Of a stretch of 64,000 nt of DNA, positions 44,802 to 52,700 are shown piece by piece (the stretch's first letter is position 1; each line of letters opens with the position of its first letter). The position numbers were made by a program, and so were the translations under genes. The DNA comes from Effusibacillus consociatus (lineage in GTDB: Bacteria > Bacillota > Bacilli > Tumebacillales > Effusibacillaceae): positions 278,839 through 342,838 of the forward strand of contig NZ_JBHSHC010000112.1 in NCBI RefSeq assembly GCF_042652925.1, read 5' to 3'. The notes below the pieces were generated by a model. It worked only from the letters and a program-made list of their open reading frames with translations. It made no database searches and was not told the DNA's origin.

Positions 44802-44826
44802 GACCTTCATTTGAAGGTCTTTTTTA
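44802..44826 (+). terminator. Rho-independent terminator after dnaI
   Basis: GACCTTCA-TT-TGAAGGTC followed by six T. Confidence 0.8.
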
Positions 44827-44888
44827 TGCAGAGGCAGCGCCAAGCCTTGTTTGCAATGGAAGCAGTTGTTCCAACTGGAGGAATTCCA

Positions 44889-45512
44889 TTAGTCTATCTT
44901 CGGTACAAAAATCTTTTCATGATGATAGTCCCCATATGCTTCTTTAAGGGTAATCACCGCAGCATTTTCAACAGGTTCATAGGATTCTAATTTGTCGACA
45001 GGCCAGTTCATTAAAAAGGCAAGGAGCATTTGAATAAAAGCAGCATGGGTGACTGCAATCAAGTTTTCATAACGCTGCTGCTGCAGAAGTCGTTGCACAA
45101 CAGTGTGCATGAACATGCTGGAACGGAGATAGACATCTGCAAGCGATTCTCCATTCGGATATCGAAAATAAAATTGCCCTGCCGCTTTAAATTCTTTTTT
45201 GGCTTCAGGGGTCCGGTTGTTAAAATCGTACAGATTTCCTAACTCCCATTCCCGCAGAAGAGGATTTTCATAGAAAGGGGTCCCCTCGGGAAGCAGGGAG
45301 TGAATCGCTTTCGCTGTCTCCATAGTTCGAAGATATGGGGATGAATAGAGTACAATACTGCCTGTGACATGATTTTTTATAAATTCTGCAGTGACCTGAG
45401 CTTGTTTTCTGCCCAGTTCCGTAAGATCGTGTTTCGAATCGTGAGTATGGGCCATCCGAAAACGATCCACATTATGCTCAGCTTCACCATGGCGAATTAA
45501 ATAGATATTCAA
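44889..45512 (-). CDS. Histidine phosphatase (phosphoglycerate mutase-like)
   Basis: A 207-residue member of the histidine phosphatase superfamily. The catalytic RHGEAEHN lies at residues 7-14, the second Arg in SSPYLRTMETA, and the second His in VTHAAF. Substrate cannot be predicted. The gene is transcribed leftward, away from the catabolic island, and its start region lies about 130 bases from the island's first promoter/operator. Confidence 0.88.
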   Translation of the reverse strand: MNIYLIRHGEAEHNVDRFRMAHTHDSKHDLTELGRKQAQVTAEFIKNHVTGSIVLYSSPYLRTMETAKAIHSLLPEGTPFYENPLLREWELGNLYDFNNRTPEAKKEFKAAGQFYFRYPNGESLADVYLRSSMFMHTVVQRLLQQQRYENLIAVTHAAFIQMLLAFLMNWPVDKLESYEPVENAAVITLKEAYGDYHHEKIFVPKID

Positions 45513-45609
45513 TTTCCTGATCCTCCAAGGTAGTGAATTTTCTAACTATTACTCTAGAATCATATCATTTTTATGCCGAAAAACGAAACAAATATTCAGG
45601 AGAAAACAT

Positions 45610-45660
45610 TTGAATAATCAAAAGGATTGAAATATAATTATACATACCGACCGGTTAGTA
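45610..45660 (+). promoter_or_regulatory. Promoter and TetR-type operator, first island operon (site A)
   Basis: TTGAAT (45610-45615) and TATAAT (45633-45638), 17 bases apart, are followed at 45645-45660 by TACCGACCGGTTAGTA. This differs at two positions from the perfect palindrome at site B. The operator covers the expected transcription start. Confidence 0.7.
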
Positions 45661-45697
45661 GAAGTTCGTGATATTCAGTTTTAAGGGGTGGATATTG

Positions 45698-45919
45698 ATG
45701 AAAATCTGATACCGTATGCAGGAAGGCGCTCAACCATCCGATGGGCCCATTTCAGATATGGATTTATCGGGGATTGATGTCGGGTATTTTGTTCAGCAGC
45801 AGCGTTTTGCAGAAACTGGTGATCCGGCAGATAAGCCGGCAGCATGTATAGAAGAAAAAGTTAAGGCAGGCCATCTTGGACGAAAAACCGGAAAAGGCTG
45901 GTATGACTATTCAAAGTAA
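45698..45919 (+). pseudogene. 3-hydroxyacyl-CoA dehydrogenase remnant
   Basis: Behind AAGGGGTGG an ATG at 45698 reads Met-Lys-Ile and then stops. From about 45716 the frame encodes the last 60 residues of a 3-hydroxyacyl-CoA dehydrogenase (DLSGIDVGYFVQQQRFAETG, then GHLGRKTGKGWYDYSK), aligning with the end of the intact copy at 50838-51704. About 220 residues including the whole NAD domain are missing. An internal deletion that kept the promoter and start is the simplest explanation. Confidence 0.75.
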
Positions 45920-45943
45920 GAAGTAAGAAAGGAAGAGTGCCGA

Positions 45944-46723
45944 ATGGGAAAATTGGTTCATTTTGAAAAAGCGGATGGAATCGCGATTGTAACGATTGAT
46001 AATCCTCCTATGAATGTTCTAAGCAATCAAGTTGTGACTGAATTGGGGGAGATTTTTACCTCGATTGCAGAAGATCCGGAAGTGATCGTAACGATTTTGA
46101 CCGGTTCGGGGAACAGAGCTTTTATGGCTGGTGCCGATATTAAAGAGTTTCCACAATTAATTGAGAATCAGGACAAGAAAGCGACTGTGATGAAAACCCA
46201 TCATGTTTTAAATCAAATCGATTTCTTGTCCAAACCAACGATTGCCGTATTAAACGGAATCACCTTTGGCGGCGGTTGTGAGCTTGCTCTTACCTGCGAC
46301 CTTCGCATAGCCGAAACCCATGCGCAAATTGGTTTGCCTGAAATAAAACTTGGGCTTTTCCCGGGCGGTGGCGGGACACAGCGTTTACCGCGATTGATTG
46401 GGAAAGCAAAAGCAAAAGAACTAATGTTTACCGGTGAACCCATTTCAGCGGAAGAAGGGGCACGTATAGGACTCGTTAATCAAGTGGTTCCGAGCGGTGA
46501 AGGATTGGAGGCAGCCCGTAAGCTAGCTCAAAAAATCGCTGGTTATTCCCTGCAAGCCCTATCACGCATCAAGCGGGCCGTAGATGAAGGGGCGGAACTA
46601 GCTTTTGAATCAGCTGTTGAACGGGAAGCAGATCTATTTGTGGAAGTATTTGAGACCGAAGATGTGAAAGAAGGTGTACAGGGGTTTATCGAAAAACGTG
46701 TCCCCAAATTCAAACACAAATAA
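45944..46723 (+). CDS. Enoyl-CoA hydratase/isomerase (crotonase family)
   Basis: A 259-residue crotonase that hydrates trans-2-enoyl-CoA to the (S)-3-hydroxy form. The oxyanion-hole segments are AFMAGADIKEF and GITFGGGCELAL. The two catalytic glutamates, Glu113 and Glu133 (LPEIKLGLFPGGGGT), have the canonical spacing. It follows the dehydrogenase remnant by 24 bp and is probably read from the site A promoter. Confidence 0.9.
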   Translation: MGKLVHFEKADGIAIVTIDNPPMNVLSNQVVTELGEIFTSIAEDPEVIVTILTGSGNRAFMAGADIKEFPQLIENQDKKATVMKTHHVLNQIDFLSKPTIAVLNGITFGGGCELALTCDLRIAETHAQIGLPEIKLGLFPGGGGTQRLPRLIGKAKAKELMFTGEPISAEEGARIGLVNQVVPSGEGLEAARKLAQKIAGYSLQALSRIKRAVDEGAELAFESAVEREADLFVEVFETEDVKEGVQGFIEKRVPKFKHK

Positions 46724-46785
46724 GGTGATTGAAAGGGTCTGGTTAATCACTTAAGTTCGTACTGAAATCAAGGGGAGATGAACGT

Positions 46786-47760
46786 ATGAAAGCAGTTCAA
46801 TTTCGAGAGTATGGAACGCCTGATGTTTTAGAAGTTATCGATCTTCCGGTGCCAACATTACAGCCCGGTCGTGTGTTGGTACAAGTCAAGGCGGCAGGAG
46901 TAAACTTTGCCGACACGATGCGTCGCCAGAATAAATATTTAGTGAAAACCCCTGTACCGTACATTCCAGGTTCGGAAGTAGCAGGTGTGATTACAGAAGT
47001 TTCACCCGAGGTAACCAGGTATAAGCTCGGGGACCGTGTGGTTGCCCTAACGGAAAATGGGTGCTATTCGGAGTATGTGGCACTTCATGAAAATGAGATT
47101 CTGCCCATTCCGGATAGTGTAGATTTTGATCAGGCGGCTGCCATCCTTCTGCAGGGGCTTACTGCCTATCATTGCTTAAAGACCTCAGGTCAATTGGCCC
47201 AAGGTGAAACGGTATTGGTTCACGCCGCCGCAGGCGGGGTTGGAACGCTGGCTGTCCAGTTGGCGAAGTTAATGGGTGCAGGCAAAGTGATTGCTACGGC
47301 GAGCAGTTCCGATAAGTTGGAACTTGCCCGTTCATTGGGAGCCGATGCCTTGGTCAACTATACGGAAGAAAATTGGAGCGACCAAGTGATGGAGCTGACG
47401 GGCGGCAAAGGTGTAGATGTCGTTCTGGAGATGGTAGGAGGGGACATTTTCAAGAAAAGTATAAAATGCTTGGCGACCTTTGGGCGACTTGTCATTTACG
47501 GTCGAGCGGGTGTGGAAGCCACTCAGTTTGATCCTTCCATCCTAATGCAGCGTAATACGAGTGTTGTAGGGTTCTGGTTGCCACGGATTATGCAGCGTCC
47601 TGCCCTATATAAAGAAAGTGTCAAGGAGCTGTTGAATTATGTGGGTGTGGGGAAATTAAAGTTGATTATCGGGGAAAGAGTGCCGTTGACAGAAGCGAAA
47701 AAAGCGCATGAATTGTTGGAAGGACGTCAAACAACGGGCAAGGTCGTGTTAATTCCATAG
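46786..47760 (+). CDS. Zinc-free MDR quinone oxidoreductase-like protein
   Basis: A 324-residue medium-chain dehydrogenase/reductase. The N-terminal GroES-like domain (YIPGSEVAGVITEV) and the NADPH-binding HAAAGGVGTLAVQLAKLMGA motif match the quinone oxidoreductase (QOR) group. The zinc cysteines of alcohol dehydrogenases are absent. In fatty-acid operons such enzymes often act as enoyl-CoA or quinone reductases; the substrate is not known. Confidence 0.85.
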   Translation: MKAVQFREYGTPDVLEVIDLPVPTLQPGRVLVQVKAAGVNFADTMRRQNKYLVKTPVPYIPGSEVAGVITEVSPEVTRYKLGDRVVALTENGCYSEYVALHENEILPIPDSVDFDQAAAILLQGLTAYHCLKTSGQLAQGETVLVHAAAGGVGTLAVQLAKLMGAGKVIATASSSDKLELARSLGADALVNYTEENWSDQVMELTGGKGVDVVLEMVGGDIFKKSIKCLATFGRLVIYGRAGVEATQFDPSILMQRNTSVVGFWLPRIMQRPALYKESVKELLNYVGVGKLKLIIGERVPLTEAKKAHELLEGRQTTGKVVLIP

Positions 47761-47776
47761 GTGCGCCGAAAGGGAA

Positions 47777-47816
47777 AAAGGGGGGTATCATTTGTGATTG
47801 ATACATCCCCTTTGTT
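47777..47816 (+). terminator. Rho-independent terminator
   Basis: AAAGGGG and GTATCA pair with TGATAC and CCCCTTT across an eight-base loop. The T-run is short. Confidence 0.65.
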
Positions 47817-47917
47817 ATCAGGTGGAAATTTGCAATTGTTGTTGATCAACAGGTGTTTACATTATAATTACCTATAATCAAACTGAATTCTCGTGCACTG
47901 TAGCAAGAGGAAGGGGC

Positions 47918-48493
47918 ATGATCGTGAAAGAGAAAATTGTGGAACAGAGCATTGAATTATTTGAAACCAAAGGATTTAGTGAAACTTCGATCCAAGATGT
48001 GGTAGACTCACTAGGGGTAACAAAAGGGACATTTTATTATTATTTTGATTCAAAAGAGCAACTGTTAATGGATATTCAAACGATGTATATCGATGAACTG
48101 TTAAAAAAACAGCAGCAAATTCTGGTACATCGATCAAAAGATTGCAAAACGAAAGTATTCGAAAATGTTCAACTAATCTTGAAACAAATCAAAACACATG
48201 GCGGCATTGCAAAGATTTTCTTTCGTGAAATGCGGAACCTGCACCCTGATCACGTAATGGTGATCAAACAAAAAAGAGAACAATTCCGATTGAATTTACA
48301 AAAAGTGATCGAAACAGGAATTCAAAACAAAGAATTCAGGCAAGATTTAAGAGCCGATCTTGTGACATTTGCAATTTTAGGAATGTGTAACTGGAGTTAC
48401 CATTGGTTCAATCCAAACGGCCCTGCTTCAGATGACGAACTTACCAAAACCTATATCGAAATATTCCTAAATGGGATGAAATCCGAACTTTAA
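47918..48493 (+). CDS. TetR family regulator of the catabolic island
   Basis: A 191-residue TetR-type repressor. The N-terminal helix-turn-helix (TSIQDVVDSLGVTKGTFYYY, residues about 22-41) is typical, and the C-terminal ligand domain is helical. The frame starts ATG 47918; GTG 47924 is better spaced from AAGGGG and may be the true start. It lies inside the island whose promoters carry a shared palindrome, so it probably senses an acyl-CoA and represses these operons (inference). Its own upstream region has TATAAT boxes at 47863 and 47873 but no clear palindrome. Confidence 0.88.
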   Translation: MIVKEKIVEQSIELFETKGFSETSIQDVVDSLGVTKGTFYYYFDSKEQLLMDIQTMYIDELLKKQQQILVHRSKDCKTKVFENVQLILKQIKTHGGIAKIFFREMRNLHPDHVMVIKQKREQFRLNLQKVIETGIQNKEFRQDLRADLVTFAILGMCNWSYHWFNPNGPASDDELTKTYIEIFLNGMKSEL

Positions 48494-48510
48494 TCAGCTT
48501 CCAAGTGTTC

Positions 48511-48546
48511 AGAGTGGTCCGATCATTCGGATCCATTCTTTTTTTC
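48511..48546 (+). terminator. Rho-independent terminator after the TetR gene
   Basis: GAGTGGTCCGA-TCAT-TCGGATCCATTC, an imperfect stem, followed by a run of T. Confidence 0.7.
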
Positions 48547-48557
48547 ATAGAAAACAT

Positions 48558-48608
48558 TTGCAAGCGTCAGAAATATTGTAATATAATGAACATACTAACC
48601 GGTTAGTA
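48558..48608 (+). promoter_or_regulatory. Promoter and perfect TetR-type operator (site B)
   Basis: TTGCAA (48558-48563) and TATAAT (48582-48587), 18 bases apart, are followed by the perfect 16-base palindrome TACTAACCGGTTAGTA at 48593-48608. The spacing to the -10 box is nearly the same as at site A. Confidence 0.78.
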
Positions 48609-48647
48609 AACGAGAGGGCATCTTGATTGCCGAACGGGGGTATGAAA

Positions 48648-49403
48648 ATGAGATTTGCGGACAAAGTAGCGATTGTCACCGGGGGCGGGAGCGGGATTGG
48701 CCGTGCCGCCGCTGAAAAGTTCGCTCGAGAAGGAGCCAAAGTGGTTGTTGCGGATCTGAATTCCGAATCCGGAACTGCAACAGCAGCTGCAATTAAAGAA
48801 CAGAAAGGAGAAGCAGCTTACTTTCCTGTTGATGTCTCTTCCTACGAAAGTGTTCAATCTCTCGTTCAACAATCGGTAGAATTATACGGAAAACTGGATA
48901 TCATGTTTAACAATGCCGGAATAGGGAACGGACAATATACTGTTCTGGATATGCCGATTGAACAATATCATCGCACAGTGGCCGTCAATCAACACGGCGT
49001 TTTTTATGGGATAAAGGCGGCAGGGAACGCGATGAAAGACACTGGAGGCGTGATCATCAATACCGCTTCCATTTATGGATTTATTGCCGATCGCAAACAG
49101 TTTCCTTACCACGCCAGTAAAGGTGCTGTGGTCATGATGACAAAATCGGCAGCTCTTGAGTTAGCCCGATATAACATTCGGGTCGTCGGAATAGCACCCG
49201 GGTTGATTGAAACCAACATTGTGAGTGAGTGGAGACAGAATGAAGCTGTTTGGAAGCAAATTGAAAAGGCTCAGATGAGAGGGAAGGCAGGTACGCCGGA
49301 GGAAGTTGCCAATGTAGCAGCCTTTCTGGCGAGCGACGAAGCCTCCTTTATGAACGGTCACGTTTTTTGCGTGGATGACGGTTCGGCTTCGTTCAAGCGT
49401 TAA
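48648..49403 (+). CDS. SDR family oxidoreductase
   Basis: A 251-residue short-chain dehydrogenase. The cofactor motif is TGGGSGIG, with Asp in VVADL suggesting NAD(H). NNAG, the catalytic Ser (NTASIYG) and YHASK are present. ATG 48648 stands seven bases after GGGGGT; upstream in-frame starts at 48627 and 48642 are badly spaced. First gene after site B. A 3-hydroxyacyl-CoA or related alcohol dehydrogenase is likely from context. Confidence 0.87.
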   Translation: MRFADKVAIVTGGGSGIGRAAAEKFAREGAKVVVADLNSESGTATAAAIKEQKGEAAYFPVDVSSYESVQSLVQQSVELYGKLDIMFNNAGIGNGQYTVLDMPIEQYHRTVAVNQHGVFYGIKAAGNAMKDTGGVIINTASIYGFIADRKQFPYHASKGAVVMMTKSAALELARYNIRVVGIAPGLIETNIVSEWRQNEAVWKQIEKAQMRGKAGTPEEVANVAAFLASDEASFMNGHVFCVDDGSASFKR

Positions 49404-49427
49404 CAGAACATGTAAAGGCAGGTGATC

Positions 49428-49839
49428 TTGTCGATTCGCATTCGAATTGATTGGGGTAGCGGAACGTGCTCTTGAACTGCTGTGTGAGAGGGTGAAAAAT
49501 CGGGTTGCGTTTGGGAAGCCTCTTTCTGAACAGGGGGTGATCAGACAATGGATCGCCGATTCCCGAATCGAAATTGAACAAGCACGCCTGTTGACTCTAA
49601 AAGCGGCCTATATGATGGATACGGTTGGAAATAAGGCTGCAAAAAGCGAAATTGCGATGATTAAAGTGATCGCTCCAAACGTGGCCCTGAAGGTGCTCGA
49701 TCGAGCCATTCAAGCATTTGGTGCTGCCGGAGTAAGCGATGATTTCCCGCGATCAAGAACGCTGCGGTTGGCCGATGGCCCGGATGAAGTGCATCGCGCC
49801 GCGATCGCAAAACTTGAATTAAATAAGGAATCGTTGTAG
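49428..49839 (+). pseudogene. Acyl-CoA dehydrogenase C-terminal remnant
   Basis: After AGGCAGGTGATC a TTG start gives a few residues (MSIRIRI) and then runs out of frame. From about 49446 another frame encodes the last 130 residues of an acyl-CoA dehydrogenase: IGVAERALELLCERV, RQWIADSRIEIEQARLLTLK, and FGAAGVSDDFPRSRTLRLADG with the C-terminal FAD/tetramer motifs. The first about 270 residues are missing. As with the dehydrogenase remnant upstream, the start site is kept and the middle lost. Confidence 0.7.
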
Positions 49840-49963
49840 TTGTTATGTCGAAATCTGTCACAAGCAGATGTCGAAATATTTAATAAAATAATAAGAGGAA
49901 TTCGTCCTAGAATGTCTAACTTTCATAGTAATAAGAGAAATGAGAGCGACGAACACTTGATCG

Positions 49964-49979
49964 TACTGACCGTACAGTA
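49964..49979 (+). promoter_or_regulatory. Degenerate TetR-type operator candidate (site D)
   Basis: TACTGACCGTACAGTA matches the site B palindrome at its outer five bases only in part and is itself palindromic at TACTG/CAGTA. It lies 50 bases before the next SDR gene. It could be a weak site of the same regulator or a site for another one. Confidence 0.35.
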
Positions 49980-50029
49980 TGTTTGGTGTTTCAGGATAAA
50001 CTGATTATCGGACGAGTAGGAGGACTCAT

Positions 50030-50803
50030 ATGCTTATTCAAGATCTTTTTAATCTAAAGGGAAAAGCAGCAATCGTCACAGGAGGTGGGAGAGGTCTCGG
50101 TGAGCAGATTGCGATCGGGCTGGCAGAAGCCGGCGCGAATGTAGTGGTATGTTCAAGAAAAAAAGAAGCTTGTGATGAAGTAGCCGAACGGATCCAAGAA
50201 TCGGGACGCAAAAGTTTATCTCTGGCATGCGATGTAACCATTCCGGAAGATGTTGCACGAGTCGTTGAACAAACGAAAGATCAATTTGGAAAAATCGATA
50301 TTTTAATCAATAACTCCGGAATTTCTTGGGGAGCGCCGGTCGAGGAATATCCGTTGGAAAAGTTCAATCAAATTTTGAATGTGAATGTAACCGGTTTGTT
50401 TTTGATGTCACAAGCCGTGGGGCGTGAAATGGTCGCTCAAAAATATGGCAAAATCGTTAATATCGCATCTGTAGCCGGTCTGGTTGGCAGTGATCCCCGA
50501 TATATGAACGCCATTGGTTATAACGCAAGTAAAGGTGCTGTGATTTCTTTCACGCGTGATTTGGCTATCAAATGGGCGCGTCATGGAATTACTGTAAACG
50601 CTTTAGCACCAGGATTTTTCCCGAGCAAGATGTCTTCCGGACTGCTTCAGAAGTTTGGCGATCATATCCTTGAAAGGACTCCCATGGGACGTTATGGGGG
50701 GGAAAACGATTTGAAAGGAGCAGCCCTGTTCTTTGCCTCGGATGCATCGGCCTACGTCACGGGTCAGGTACTGGCTGTTGATGGTGGTGTTACTGCAATT
50801 TAA
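50030..50803 (+). CDS. SDR family oxidoreductase
   Basis: A 257-residue short-chain dehydrogenase with TGGGRGLGEQ, NNSG in place of NNAG, catalytic Ser in IASVAG and YNASK. Basic residues after the second strand (CSRKK) suggest NADP(H). AGGAGG precedes the ATG. It is followed after 34 bp by a 3-hydroxyacyl-CoA dehydrogenase. Substrate unknown. Confidence 0.87.
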   Translation: MLIQDLFNLKGKAAIVTGGGRGLGEQIAIGLAEAGANVVVCSRKKEACDEVAERIQESGRKSLSLACDVTIPEDVARVVEQTKDQFGKIDILINNSGISWGAPVEEYPLEKFNQILNVNVTGLFLMSQAVGREMVAQKYGKIVNIASVAGLVGSDPRYMNAIGYNASKGAVISFTRDLAIKWARHGITVNALAPGFFPSKMSSGLLQKFGDHILERTPMGRYGGENDLKGAALFFASDASAYVTGQVLAVDGGVTAI

Positions 50804-50837
50804 ATAAATTTCAATCAGGGTGGAAGGGGAGTAGGAC

Positions 50838-51704
50838 ATGGGGATTGAGAATGTTCGGACGGTAGCGGTGATTGGAGCAGGAGCTATGGGTGCTCAAATT
50901 GCAATGCTTTGTGCGCTTGCCGGATACAAAACCTATCTGCAGGATATTTCTGAATCGAGTTTGCAAAAGGCCCATGAAAGTTTGCAGTTTCAATTGAACC
51001 GCAGAGTGGAGAAGAAACGGGTAACGGAAACAGAATCTAAAATGGCTTTTGCCCGTCTCCATATGATGACAGATCTCAGTGAGGCGGTTAAAACCGCAGA
51101 TTTTGTGATCGAAGCAATTGTTGAAAAGCTGGATGACAAACGTGAACTGTTTGCAAAACTGGACGAATTGGCTCCAAAGCACGCGATTCTTGCAACGAAT
51201 AGTTCGACAATTGTAAACTCCATGATCGCCCCTTTCACGAAACGACCGGATAAAGTCTGTAACATTCACTTCTTTAATCCCCCGCTAAAAATGGATCTCG
51301 TTGAGGTTGTAACCAGCGGGGAAACATCGGAAGAAACAGCCGAGATCGCAGTTGAACTGGTAAAACGTCTAGGTAAAACTCCAATTTTGCTTCGCAAGGA
51401 GATATCGGGTTTTGTTGCAAACAGGCTGCTTGGTGCCATGGTGCGGGAAGCCCTTCACCTTCTGGAACAAGGAATTGCGACTCATGAAGAGATTGACTTG
51501 GCAGCCAAAGAAGCCCTGGGTCATCCGATTGGCCCATTTGCTTTGATGGATATGACTGGTATCGACGTAAATTACTATATGCAGCTTCAACAGTATCAGG
51601 AAACAGGTGACCCCAATCTGAAGCCTTCGCGGATTATTCAGCAGAAGTTTGAAAAAGGGGAATTCGGACGAAAAGCCGGAAAAGGTTTTTACAGTTACCA
51701 GTAG
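50838..51704 (+). CDS. 3-hydroxyacyl-CoA dehydrogenase (HBD type)
   Basis: A 288-residue single-domain-pair enzyme oxidising (S)-3-hydroxyacyl-CoA with NAD+. Motifs are VIGAGAMGAQIA, the catalytic His in NIHFFNPPLKMDLVEVV, and Asn in FVANRLLGAM. The C-terminal helical domain ends in FGRKAGKGFYSYQ, the region also preserved in the remnant at 45.7-45.9 kb. It partners with the crotonase for the (S) route of beta-oxidation. Confidence 0.93.
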   Translation: MGIENVRTVAVIGAGAMGAQIAMLCALAGYKTYLQDISESSLQKAHESLQFQLNRRVEKKRVTETESKMAFARLHMMTDLSEAVKTADFVIEAIVEKLDDKRELFAKLDELAPKHAILATNSSTIVNSMIAPFTKRPDKVCNIHFFNPPLKMDLVEVVTSGETSEETAEIAVELVKRLGKTPILLRKEISGFVANRLLGAMVREALHLLEQGIATHEEIDLAAKEALGHPIGPFALMDMTGIDVNYYMQLQQYQETGDPNLKPSRIIQQKFEKGEFGRKAGKGFYSYQ

Positions 51705-51712
51705 ATCCAAAA

Positions 51713-51743
51713 GGTCTGACCTTACTTCCAGGTCAGACCCACT
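51713..51743. terminator. Hairpin terminator between convergent genes
   Basis: GGTCTGACCT-TACTTCC-AGGTCAGACC, a perfect ten-base stem. A TTTT follows on the minus strand but not on the plus, so it mainly suits the leftward hydrolase gene. Confidence 0.6.
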
Positions 51744-51763
51744 CTTGAATCTCCATAAACCGT

Positions 51764-52531
51764 TTAGGATACAAGCTCTGTTTCTTGCAAGAAGGAATGA
51801 ATGGCTGCCGCTAATAGATTCGGCTGTTCCAAGGGTAAATAATGGCCGGCTTTTGCAAATTCAATTTTCGAGTTTGGAATCTGCTCGTGCATAAAAACGG
51901 AGTAGAACGGTGGGGTAACCTGATCTTCTTCTCCCGCTACAAGTAACACCGGAATCTGGATGTTGGAAATATCATCTCGCCTGTCAAACTGATTACACGC
52001 CATAAAATCCCTGAAACTGCTTTCCACTGTGACCAATGCACGGTGTGCAATCACTTGCTGAATGAGTTCTTTTGCAGCTGCGGAGCCAAAACCCGCCTCT
52101 ACAAAAGATAAGTCATATTTCCCATCCGAAAGTTGAGACAGGAAATTCTCATTTACTTTCAATTTGGAGCCGGAAGTGACGACGATCAATCGTTGAATCC
52201 AAGTGTTCGCTTGGCAGGCAATTTCAAGACCGATAGCCCCACCCATGGAATGTCCGACAAGACTTACATTATGAATCTGAGGGTCCAGTCGACGGATAAA
52301 ACGTTCGAGAAAGTTGGCATATTCCGTGATCCCTTCTCGGGCCGTTCCGTGGGATCTGTAATGTCCGGGAAGATCGACCAGAATACAGTCAAACTGAAGT
52401 AAATCGGGGACACAGAGTCTCCATGTTTCTGCCGTGCTGCCGGCTCCATGGACAAACAGCAGCGTATGGGCACCGCGACTGCCGTGCCGCTCATAATAAA
52501 TGGATTCACTATCTACCTCGCAATAGGGCAT
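51764..52531 (-). CDS. Alpha/beta hydrolase
   Basis: A 255-residue alpha/beta hydrolase. The oxyanion segment is FVHGAGST, the nucleophile Ser lies in GHSMGG (about residue 94), the acid in AGEEDQVTP and the His in AGHYLPLEQP. It is transcribed leftward and shares its upstream region with the thiolase operon, so site C may control both. It may hydrolyse an ester or thioester precursor of the catabolised acid (inference). Confidence 0.85.
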   Translation of the reverse strand: MPYCEVDSESIYYERHGSRGAHTLLFVHGAGSTAETWRLCVPDLLQFDCILVDLPGHYRSHGTAREGITEYANFLERFIRRLDPQIHNVSLVGHSMGGAIGLEIACQANTWIQRLIVVTSGSKLKVNENFLSQLSDGKYDLSFVEAGFGSAAAKELIQQVIAHRALVTVESSFRDFMACNQFDRRDDISNIQIPVLLVAGEEDQVTPPFYSVFMHEQIPNSKIEFAKAGHYLPLEQPNLLAAAIHSFLQETELVS

Positions 52532-52657
52532 AAAGAAGCACCACCTTTTTCTATTTCAGAAAGCATTTACTACTTGCATAAAAGTATAAATTATGTTCAA
52601 TTCATAAACAAGAATATTTGTTAAATGTAAAATGTTATATTTTTTTTACCTGGATCC

Positions 52658-52673
52658 TACTAACCGGTTGGTT
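52658..52673. promoter_or_regulatory. TetR-type operator (site C) between hydrolase and thiolase
   Basis: TACTAACCGGTTGGTT matches the site B palindrome at 14 of 16 positions. It lies 28 bases before the thiolase start, in the divergent promoter region. Confidence 0.7.
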
Positions 52674-52700
52674 TCTGAATCGTCTAAGGAGGTTTTGCTA

